This document shows, one piece after another, positions 32,023 to 37,722 of a stretch of 37,722 nt of DNA (position 1 is the first letter of the stretch; the number at the start of each line of letters is the position of its first letter). The stretch is from positions 1-37,722 of the forward strand of contig NZ_QRCU01000012.1 in NCBI RefSeq assembly GCF_003369445.1, read 5' to 3'. The notes beneath the pieces are model-generated. The model was not told where the DNA came from and ran no database searches. It saw only the letters and a list, made by a program, of their open reading frames with translations. Origin of the DNA: Arthrobacter silvisoli. GTDB taxonomy: Bacteria > Actinomycetota > Actinomycetes > Actinomycetales > Micrococcaceae. Both the position numbers and the translations under genes were made by a program.

Positions 32023-33089
32023 GCGACTGGACTGGAATCCTCTGGCTTGTCTTCCTGCTGATCGGCAATGCCTTCTTTGTCGGTGCCGAGTTCGCCGTCA
32101 TGTCGGCACGGCGCAGCCAGATCGAACCGCTGGCGGAGGCAGGATCCAAGCGTGCCAGGACTACCCTGCACGCCATGGAGAACGTTTCGCTCATGCTGGC
32201 GTGCGCCCAACTGGGCATCACGGTGTGCTCACTGTTGATCCTGCAAGTGGCCGAGCCCGCCATCCACCACCTGTTGGCCGAACCGCTCGAAGCGCTCGGC
32301 TCCCCGCACGAACTGGCCGATGCCGCAGCCTTCACCGCCGCGCTGCTGGTGGTGACCTTCCTGCACGTGACGTTCGGCGAGATGGTTCCGAAGAACATCT
32401 CGGTCTCCGTGGCCGACAGGGCTGCGCTGCTCCTGGCGCCGCCCCTGGTCCACATCGCCCGTTTCGTGAAGCCGGTGATCTGGACCCTCAACTGGAGCGC
32501 CAACCACATCCTGCGCATGCTGCGGGTCGAGCCGAAGGATGAGGTGACGTCCTCCTTCACGCTTGAGGAAGTGCAGTCCATTGTGCAGGAATCCACGCGG
32601 CACGGGCTGGTGGCCGACGACTCCGGGCTGCTCAGCGGTGCCCTGGAATTCTCGGCGCACACTGCCGCGCACATCATGGTTCCCGTGGACAAGCTCGTGA
32701 CCCTCAAGCCGGGATCCACCCCGCGGGAGCTGGAGAAGGCCGTCAGCCGCACCGGATTCTCCCGCTTCCCGCTGCTGGACGACGACGGCGGGCTGGCCGG
32801 ATACCTTCACATCAAGGATGTGCTGTCCATACCTGAAGAAGGGCAGAAGCATCCGATCTCCGAAGGCAGGATCCGCTCCCTGGCCAACATTGCGCCCGAC
32901 GACGAAATCGAGGATGCGCTGGCGGTCATGCAGCGGACCGGCTCGCACCTGGCCCGTGTGGTGGACCCGGCCGGGGCGACCCTTGGCGTGCTCTTCCTGG
33001 AAGACGTGATCGAGCAGCTCGTCGGCGAAATCAGGGACGCAACCCAGGCCACGGGCATCCGCCGGCTGGGTGGCGCGGACAACGCCTGA
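32019..33089 (+). CDS. Second CNNM/CBS membrane protein, without CorC_HlyC domain
   Basis: A 356-residue relative of the preceding gene: a CNNM membrane domain (FLLIGNAFFVGAEFAVMSARRSQ, then FGEMVPKNISVS) and a CBS pair ending in VLFLEDVIEQLVGEI, after which the protein stops, so the CorC_HlyC domain of its partner is lacking. The overlap of start and stop (ATGA) and shared architecture suggest a coupled pair that may form a heterodimer. Just downstream begins a metal-uptake operon, so this is a metal-transport neighbourhood. Confidence 0.9.
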   Translation: MSDWTGILWLVFLLIGNAFFVGAEFAVMSARRSQIEPLAEAGSKRARTTLHAMENVSLMLACAQLGITVCSLLILQVAEPAIHHLLAEPLEALGSPHELADAAAFTAALLVVTFLHVTFGEMVPKNISVSVADRAALLLAPPLVHIARFVKPVIWTLNWSANHILRMLRVEPKDEVTSSFTLEEVQSIVQESTRHGLVADDSGLLSGALEFSAHTAAHIMVPVDKLVTLKPGSTPRELEKAVSRTGFSRFPLLDDDGGLAGYLHIKDVLSIPEEGQKHPISEGRIRSLANIAPDDEIEDALAVMQRTGSHLARVVDPAGATLGVLFLEDVIEQLVGEIRDATQATGIRRLGGADNA

Positions 33090-33110
33090 GCCGGCTGGGC
33101 GGGATCGAAG

Positions 33111-33151
33111 GTCTAGCCCTAAATAGGAATCATTCCTATTTAGGGCTAGAC
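33111..33151 (+). promoter_or_regulatory. 41-bp perfect palindrome at the metal-ABC promoter, probable Zur operator
   Basis: Twenty-base arms mirror each other perfectly around C33131. The centre TAGGAAT-C-ATTCCTA has the 7-1-7 form of Fur-family boxes, and its core AATCATT is that of actinobacterial Zur boxes. A TAGACT -10 (33147-33152) lies in the right arm, so a bound repressor would cover the promoter of the substrate-binding gene. Confidence 0.8.
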
Positions 33152-33203
33152 TCGTGAGCAACAACCGTCGTCGATTCCCACCTGAGTAGATCTGAGGTTT
33201 TCC

Positions 33204-34157
33204 GTGCGCCGCCCAGTCGCCCGTCTGTCCCTTGCTGCCTCCGCCGGCCTGGCCATCATGCTGTCCGCATGTTCGGCACCCGCCGCAACCTCGCCGTCGT
33301 CGTCCACTGCGGACGGAGCCATCCCGGTGGTGACGTCCACGAACGTCTACGGCGACATCGTCAAAAGCATCGGCGGCGACAAGGTCGCCGTGGATTCCAT
33401 CATCAGCAAGACCAGCCAGGACCCGCACTCCTACGAGGCGAACGCGCAGGACAAACTGGCGGTGTCCAAGGCAAAGCTCCTGGTGGAAAACGGGGGAGGT
33501 TACGACGGCTTCCTGCACAAGCTCGCGGACGACACCGGCTTCGACCACGCGAACATCGTCACCGCCGTCGAGGCCACCGGCCTCGCGCCGCATGAGGACG
33601 AGGCTTCCCCTGCGGCCGACGACCACGGTCACAGCGCGTTCAACGAACATGTCTGGTACGATCCCGCAGCCATGGGGAAGGTTGCCGACGCCGTGGCCGC
33701 CAGGCTTGGCGCCCTGAGGCCGGCGTCCGCGGCGGAATTCACTGCCAACGCAGGCAAGTTCAAATCCGCCCTCGCCGGCATTGCCGGGAAACTCGACGAG
33801 ATCAAGGCCAAGCACGCCAACACTCCGGTGGCCATCACGGAACCGGTGCCGGTCTACCTCCTGGAAGCCGCCGGTCTGGTCAACAAGACTCCCGAAGAGT
33901 ACAGCGCCGCCATCGAAGAGGATACCGACGTGTCCCCGGCGGTACTGAAGGAAACCAAAGACCTGTTCACCTCGGGCAGTGTCAAGCTGCTCGCGTACAA
34001 CGAACAGACGGAGGGCCCGCAGACCGAAGCCGTGAAGGACGCGGCCACGTCGGCCGGCGTCCCGGTGGTGGACTTCACGGAGACGCTTCCGGACGGCAAG
34101 GACTACCTGCAATGGATGGCCGGCAACGCCGACGCGCTGGCCGGCGCCCTCAAGTAG
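33204..34157 (+). CDS. znuA: Metal (zinc or manganese) ABC transporter substrate-binding lipoprotein
   Basis: A 317-residue lipoprotein: signal peptide with lipobox LSAC (Cys23), then the ZnuA/TroA-like fold. Likely ligands are H75 (QDPHSYEA), H149 (NEHVWYDP) and E213 (ITEPVPVY), with a His/Asp-rich loop between (residues 130-148, HEDEASPAADDHGHS) typical of zinc binders. A Glu at the third position is found in manganese-binding members such as PsaA, so the metal is not settled; the neighbouring Zur-type regulator and the operator favour zinc. The GTG start at 33204 has GAGG 7 bases upstream. First gene of a three-gene importer operon. Confidence 0.85.
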   Translation: MRRPVARLSLAASAGLAIMLSACSAPAATSPSSSTADGAIPVVTSTNVYGDIVKSIGGDKVAVDSIISKTSQDPHSYEANAQDKLAVSKAKLLVENGGGYDGFLHKLADDTGFDHANIVTAVEATGLAPHEDEASPAADDHGHSAFNEHVWYDPAAMGKVADAVAARLGALRPASAAEFTANAGKFKSALAGIAGKLDEIKAKHANTPVAITEPVPVYLLEAAGLVNKTPEEYSAAIEEDTDVSPAVLKETKDLFTSGSVKLLAYNEQTEGPQTEAVKDAATSAGVPVVDFTETLPDGKDYLQWMAGNADALAGALK

Positions 34158-34229
34158 GGCCCCGGCCGGACAGCCGGGCTTGGCTGGCTGCTTGGCGGAC
34201 GGGCAGGACGGCTGCGGCTCGTCAGCAAG

Positions 34230-34235
34230 TAGACT
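34230..34235 (+). promoter_or_regulatory. Possible internal -10 box before znuC
   Basis: TAGACT in the 131-base gap between the binding-protein and ATPase genes. It may drive extra expression of znuCB, outside the palindrome's control. No -35 was recognised. Confidence 0.35.
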
Positions 34236-34288
34236 GGCGTTCGTTGATCCACACCCGGAACGCCTTGACACACATGGACAGAGGATAG

Positions 34289-35107
34289 TTGTTGACACCC
34301 CTAGTGAGCCTTCGCGGAGCCGGCCTGAAATTCGGCAAGAGGGTGCTCTGGGAAGGCCTGGACCTTGAGATCAACACCGGTGAGTTCTTCGCCGTCCTCG
34401 GTCCGAACGGCAGCGGCAAGACCAGCTTCCTCAGAGTGCTGCTGGGGCTCCAGGAACTGCATTCCGGTCAGGTGGAACTGGGCGGGCGTCCCGTGGAACG
34501 GGGCAGCCGCCGGATCGGCTATATCCCGCAGCAGAAGTCGTTCGCCCCGGACACCCCGTTGCGCGCCCGCGACCTCGTCGGCCTCGGACTGGACGGACAC
34601 CGCTGGGGCCTGCGGTTGTCCGGCAAACGCGTCAACCGCAGGATCGACGAGCTCCTGGAACTGGTGGGCGCCAGCGACTACGCGAAAGTGCCTCTGGGCC
34701 AGCTTTCCGGCGGCGAGCAGCAGCGCCTGCGCGTGGCCCAGGCCCTTGCCTCCGATCCGCAGGTGCTGTTGTGCGACGAGCCTCTGCTGTCCTTGGACCT
34801 GCACCACCAACTGGCCGTGAGTGCGCTGATCAACCAGCAGTGCCGTGAACGGAACAGTGCGGTGGTCTTCGTGACCCACGAGATCAACCCCGTCATCGAC
34901 TACGTGGACCGCGTCCTCTACCTCGCCGGCGGCCAATTCCGGGTGGGCACTCCGGAAGAGGTCATGACCACCGAGGTCCTCTCTGAGCTCTACGACAGCA
35001 ACGTCGAGGTCATCCGCGCGAACGGGCGGATCGTGGTCGTCGGCCTGCCGGACGCCACCACGCATTTCCATGACGACGCGCACTCGGGATTGGCGGAGGG
35101 CCACTGA
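34289..35107 (+). CDS. znuC: Metal ABC transporter ATP-binding protein
   Basis: A 272-residue ATPase of a metal importer. Walker A is GPNGSGKTS (about residues 40-48), the signature [15 protein letters not shown], Walker B VLLCDEPLLSLD, and the switch His in FVTHEINPVID. A C-terminal tail contains HFHDDAH, a possible metal-sensing or binding cluster. The start is uncertain: TTG codons at 34289 and 34292 follow AGAGGATAG, and a GTG at 34304 is also possible; no ATG is suitable. Its stop overlaps the permease start (TGATG). Confidence 0.9.
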   Translation: MLTPLVSLRGAGLKFGKRVLWEGLDLEINTGEFFAVLGPNGSGKTSFLRVLLGLQELHSGQVELGGRPVERGSRRIGYIPQQKSFAPDTPLRARDLVGLGLDGHRWGLRLSGKRVNRRIDELLELVGASDYAKVPLGQLSGGEQQRLRVAQALASDPQVLLCDEPLLSLDLHHQLAVSALINQQCRERNSAVVFVTHEINPVIDYVDRVLYLAGGQFRVGTPEEVMTTEVLSELYDSNVEVIRANGRIVVVGLPDATTHFHDDAHSGLAEGH

Positions 35108-36015
35108 TGGATTTCGGAACGATCCTGCAGACCATCTTCAACTTCGAGAACTACGGAGAACTGCTCCAGCTGGTGCAGAACTCCCTTTGGGCAGGCGCCG
35201 TACTGGGGCTGCTGGGCGGCATGGTGGGAACCTTCGTCATGAAGCGGGACCTCGCCTTCGCCGTCCACGGCATCTCCGAGCTCTCCTTCGCGGGCGCGGC
35301 GTTCGCGCTGCTGATCGGCGCTGACATAGTTCTCGGCTCCCTCATCGGCTCGGTTGCAGCTGCGCTGCTCCTGGGCGTGATGGGCGTGCGGGCACGCGAG
35401 AAGAACTCGATCATCGGCGTCATCATGCCTTTCGGCCTGGGCCTGGGCATCCTCTTCCTGGCCCTCTATGAAGGCCGGGCGGCGAATAAGTTCGGCCTCC
35501 TGACGGGGCAGATCGTCTCGGTCGATACCGTCCAGCTGCAGGCCCTGGCCGGGACCGCCGTCGTGGTGATGCTTGTGCTGGCGCTGATGTGGCGGCCGTT
35601 GAGCTTCGCGAGCGTGGACCCGGACATGGCCGAAGCCCGCGGGGTGCCCGTGCGCGGCCTGGCGATCGGCTTCATGGTGCTGCTGGGCGTCAGCGTGGCG
35701 CTGTCCATCCAGATTGTCGGTGCGCTGTTGGTCCTGGCACTGCTGATCACCCCGGCCGCCGCAGCACTGAAGGTGAGCACCTCGCCGCGGGTGGTGCTGC
35801 TGCTGAGCGTTGTCTTCGCGATGACCGCGACCGTCGGTGGGATCCTGCTGGCCCTCGGGAGCAGGATTCCGATCAGCCCGTACGTGACTACCCTCTCGTT
35901 CCTGATCTACGTCATTTGCCGGATCATCGGGGGAGTACGGTCCCGGGGCGGCTACAACGGCCGGATCACCCGGACGGCTGTATCGTCACCCGCGCGGGTC
36001 AGCACCGGCGCCTGA
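35107..36015 (+). CDS. znuB: Metal ABC transporter permease
   Basis: A 302-residue ABC-3 family permease with about eight to nine hydrophobic helices. Family landmarks are GGMVGTFVMKRDLAFAVHGISELSFAGAA near the N-terminus and VVGALLVLALLITPAAAA-like IVGALLVLALLITPAAAA in the second half. It forms the channel of the zinc/manganese importer with the two genes upstream. It ends 21 bases from the stop of the convergent regulator gene; a small GTCC/GGAC hairpin at 36018-36038 lies between. Confidence 0.92.
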   Translation: MDFGTILQTIFNFENYGELLQLVQNSLWAGAVLGLLGGMVGTFVMKRDLAFAVHGISELSFAGAAFALLIGADIVLGSLIGSVAAALLLGVMGVRAREKNSIIGVIMPFGLGLGILFLALYEGRAANKFGLLTGQIVSVDTVQLQALAGTAVVVMLVLALMWRPLSFASVDPDMAEARGVPVRGLAIGFMVLLGVSVALSIQIVGALLVLALLITPAAAALKVSTSPRVVLLLSVVFAMTATVGGILLALGSRIPISPYVTTLSFLIYVICRIIGGVRSRGGYNGRITRTAVSSPARVSTGA

Positions 36016-36017
36016 TA

Positions 36018-36038
36018 AAGTCCGGCCGGGACGGACTT
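36018..36038. terminator. Weak hairpin between the convergent permease and regulator genes
   Basis: AAGTCC-N9-GGACTT, a 6-bp stem between the stop of the permease gene (36015) and the stop of the regulator (36037-36039). It is short and without a T-tract, so only a tentative terminator. Confidence 0.35.
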
Positions 36039-36522
36039 ATAGCTCGCCCGCCGCCTTCTTGGCCGTGCACTCCGGGCAGAGGCCAAAGATTTCCACGGTG
36101 TGTGCCACTTCGGTGTAGCCGTGTTCCGCGGCGGTCCGCGCAGCCCAGGTCTCGACGGCGGGAGCCTCCACCTCGACCGCCTTGCCGCAGTTGCGGCACA
36201 GCAGATGGTGGTGGTGCCCGGTGACCGCGCAGCGGCGGTAGACGGCTTCGCCGTCCGCGTTGCGCAGGACGTCGACCAGGCCTTCGTCGGCGAGCGATTG
36301 CAGGATCCGGTAGGCAGTGGCGAGGGAAACCGAAATGCCCTGGTTCTGGAGCAGGCGGTACAACTCCTGGGTACTGACGAAATCGTCGAGTTCATCAAGG
36401 GCGGCGCTGACGGCGAGGCGCTGCTTGGTAACCCTTTGCTCCCGCCCCGGCTTGGCGTCGGACGCTGGGTTGCCGGGAGCTTGGGTGGCGGCTTTGGGGC
36501 CGGGAGGCATGCGTGGACTCAT
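36037..36522 (-). CDS. zur: Fur-family metal regulator, Zur type
   Basis: A 161-residue repressor. A Pro-rich N-terminal extension of about 28 residues precedes the winged helix (VTKQRLAVSAALDELDDFVSTQELYRLLQNQGISVSLATAYRILQSLADEGLVD), then the dimer domain with TGHHHHLLCRNCGK. Two C-x2-C pairs, C109/C112 and C149/C152 (GLCPECTAKK), form the structural zinc site of Zur/Fur proteins. Its place beside a metal importer whose promoter carries a 7-1-7 palindrome makes it the likely repressor of that operon. The ATG at 36522 is used; an ATG four codons on is possible. A TAATCT -10 lies at 36555-36550 (minus). Confidence 0.88.
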   Translation of the reverse strand: MSPRMPPGPKAATQAPGNPASDAKPGREQRVTKQRLAVSAALDELDDFVSTQELYRLLQNQGISVSLATAYRILQSLADEGLVDVLRNADGEAVYRRCAVTGHHHHLLCRNCGKAVEVEAPAVETWAARTAAEHGYTEVAHTVEIFGLCPECTAKKAAGEL

Positions 36523-36577
36523 TTCGCTGTCGGCGTCGTGCAGACACCAAGATTACCAGCCGGCAAGGTGCCCGGAC

Positions 36578-37513
36578 CTAGGGAAGCGGAACGGTGAGGG
36601 TTTGTCCCGGAAACCGGATCGGAGCGTAGTGGCTGTCCCCGAAGTAGTCGGCGCTGAAAGTGAACGTCCGGGGCCAGGTTGGCAGCCAGTAGTCGGCGGC
36701 GGCTTTTCCTCCGGACACTGATATGGGCAGGCCGAACTCGCTGCCGTCGGAATAGAACTGGACGTACCCGCCCGGCACGGGGGTTCCTGCGCGCTGCGGG
36801 GCGAGGGTCACCTCCATGTGGACGGTATACGGGCCCGTCACGGTCGGGGTGAGCGCCGCGTCGAGCGGCAGGGGGTTCGCCGGTGCCAGGACCCGGAGGG
36901 ACACCGGCTTTGATTCCGGTCCCGTGTAACGGATCACGGACTCGTGCCGGGCCGTCAGCTGATGGATTCCCGCCGGGAGGTAGCCTGCGGTCAGGGTGGC
37001 CCGCCAGCCGCGCGAGCCGGGAACGACCGTCCCCTCTCCGATGGACGTCCCGTCGGAGTAGAAGACGATCGGACCGTCCGAATAGCCGGTCAATGCCCGG
37101 CCATCATCCGTCGTGACCTGTGCCGTGAGCGTGACCGGCTGGCTGACCGTGATCGATTCCGCGCTGAGGAGAAGCGATGTTTCCGTCCGGGGGCCGGTCC
37201 ACACCTGATACGGGAATGCCTTTGTTGCAGCCTCGTAGCGGTCGTCCCCTGAGTAGTCCACCGTGTACTGTCGGGTGCCCGTTCTGACAGGAGTGATGTA
37301 GAGGCGGATTTCGCCCGCATCGCCTTCGAGGGACTGCGTTTGTGGTGTTGCTCCCTCTTCGTCCATCAGCAGGGTCAGCGTTCCTGTCGGTCCGCCCGGT
37401 GCGTCGGAACGAACCACCAGGCTGATGAGGACCTCAACCGGATTGCCCACGAAGGCCCAGGTCGGTTCGTCCAGATGGGATCGGATGTCGACGATGGACC
37501 GGGCGGCAGGCAT
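36578..37513 (-). CDS. Ig-like repeat protein without signal peptide
   Basis: A 311-residue protein made of about three beta-sandwich repeats of the bacterial Ig-like (Ig_3/Big) type: YTVDYSGDDRYEAAT near residue 90, then SITVSQPVTLTAQVTTDDGR..PIVFYSDGTSIGEGTV..LPAGIHQLTARH, then VTLAPQRAGTPVPGGYVQFYSDGSEFG..FTFSADYFGDSHYAP. Such repeats usually occur in secreted or surface proteins, but no signal peptide is present here. The ATG at 37513 is preferred since GGAGGG stands 4-5 bases before it; an ATG at 37525 has no ribosome site. It runs toward zur on the same strand, 55 bases apart. Function unknown. Confidence 0.78.
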   Translation of the reverse strand: MPAARSIVDIRSHLDEPTWAFVGNPVEVLISLVVRSDAPGGPTGTLTLLMDEEGATPQTQSLEGDAGEIRLYITPVRTGTRQYTVDYSGDDRYEAATKAFPYQVWTGPRTETSLLLSAESITVSQPVTLTAQVTTDDGRALTGYSDGPIVFYSDGTSIGEGTVVPGSRGWRATLTAGYLPAGIHQLTARHESVIRYTGPESKPVSLRVLAPANPLPLDAALTPTVTGPYTVHMEVTLAPQRAGTPVPGGYVQFYSDGSEFGLPISVSGGKAAADYWLPTWPRTFTFSADYFGDSHYAPIRFPGQTLTVPLP

Positions 37514-37658
37514 GAGTCCCTCCATAACAAATACCTTTGTTGATGGAAGCCCCCCAGGAACTCCAAGGGTGTTTGCGAAGCACCCTGCGCCAGAGGATAC
37601 TCCCCCTTCGGGGCAACCGTAAGGCCCGGCTAGCCTTGGGCCGACCCTTCTATAGCTG

Positions 37659-37721
37659 TCAAGCCCCGCGGGTGCTCGGGTTTGTCGCGTTGAGTGTTCG
37701 GTAGATCGATCGGGCGAGATA
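37659..37721 (-). pseudogene. Possible C-terminal end of a transposase (partial, at window edge)
   Basis: On the minus strand, from the window edge, a frame reads YLARSIYRTLNATNPSTRGA and stops at 37659-37661. The YLAR-x-IYRTLNA pattern and the GCTTGACAGCTATAGAAG just after the stop resemble the 3' end of IS110-type transposase genes and their flanks. Only 20 residues are visible, so this is tentative. Between it and the Ig-like gene (37514-37658) there is a small AGGGTG/CACCCT hairpin near 37566-37586 and nothing else recognised. Confidence 0.35.
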
Positions 37722-37722
37722 G

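Noticed and set aside
33126..33151. GGAAT within the znuA palindrome as a SigR -35
   Set aside because: The bases 18-19 further on do not read GTT; the GGAAT is part of the symmetric operator.
32229..34298. A 689-codon minus-strand frame opposite the CNNM and binding-protein genes
   Set aside because: Shadow of three recognisable plus-strand genes and of the intergenic operator; no ribosome site or domain.

Overview
The window looks like chromosomal DNA of a high-GC actinobacterium of the Arthrobacter/Pseudarthrobacter group (Micrococcaceae). The evidence is the base composition, the order prfB-ftsE-ftsX-(M23 peptidase)-smpB-ssrA, a tmRNA tag ending RTDFALAA, a SigR/RsrA pair, an actinobacterial HisN, a Kgd-type 2-oxoglutarate decarboxylase and a SAM-IV riboswitch. 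Genus assignment is inference from gene content only.

Layout: (1) 1-1789, minus: a secreted GH25 lysozyme with C-terminal wall-binding repeats, frameshifted by an exact 65-bp tandem duplication. (2) 2083-6827, plus: a compact Tad-type pilus/secretion operon (tadA, tadB, tadC, a small pilin-like gene, two TadE-like genes, one TadG-like gene). (3) 6954-12520, plus: core genes prfB, ftsE, ftsX, an M23 peptidase, smpB and the tmRNA gene ssrA. (4) 12637-16899: an HtrA-like protease without export signal, a 44-residue basic protein, a leaderless MFS exporter, a DtxR-family regulator with MntR-like metal ligands, and a methyltransferase. (5) 16934-18520, minus: a SufS/CsdA-type cysteine desulfurase behind a SAM-IV riboswitch. 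(6) 18582-22521, minus: DoxX, aroA, rsgA and hisN, closed by a good terminator. (7) 22589-23838, plus: sigR-rsrA, the thiol-stress sigma/anti-sigma pair. (8) 23854-26252, minus: a 24-residue ribosomal protein, a PadR regulator coupled to a DUF4097 protein with a double palindromic operator, and an SGNH-fold protein lacking catalytic residues. (9) 26386-30189, minus: kgd. (10) 30448-33089, plus: a possible leader ORF and two CNNM/CBS membrane proteins. (11) 33111-36522: a metal-uptake ABC operon behind a 41-bp perfect palindrome, convergent with a Fur/Zur-type regulator. (12) 36578-37722, minus: an Ig-like repeat protein and, at the edge, a possible transposase C-terminus.

The most notable signal is regulatory. 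An exact GGAAT-N18-GTT element, the SigR-family promoter signature, lies upstream of both sigR and ssrA, tying thiol stress to sigma-factor autoinduction and ribosome rescue. At sigR it precedes an in-frame N-terminal extension with up to three alternative starts, resembling the sigma-R/sigma-R-prime arrangement of Streptomyces. Several genes carry a TAGRCT-like -10 box six to nine bases before the start codon with no Shine-Dalgarno, suggesting leaderless mRNAs. I see no CRISPR array, prophage or defence island.
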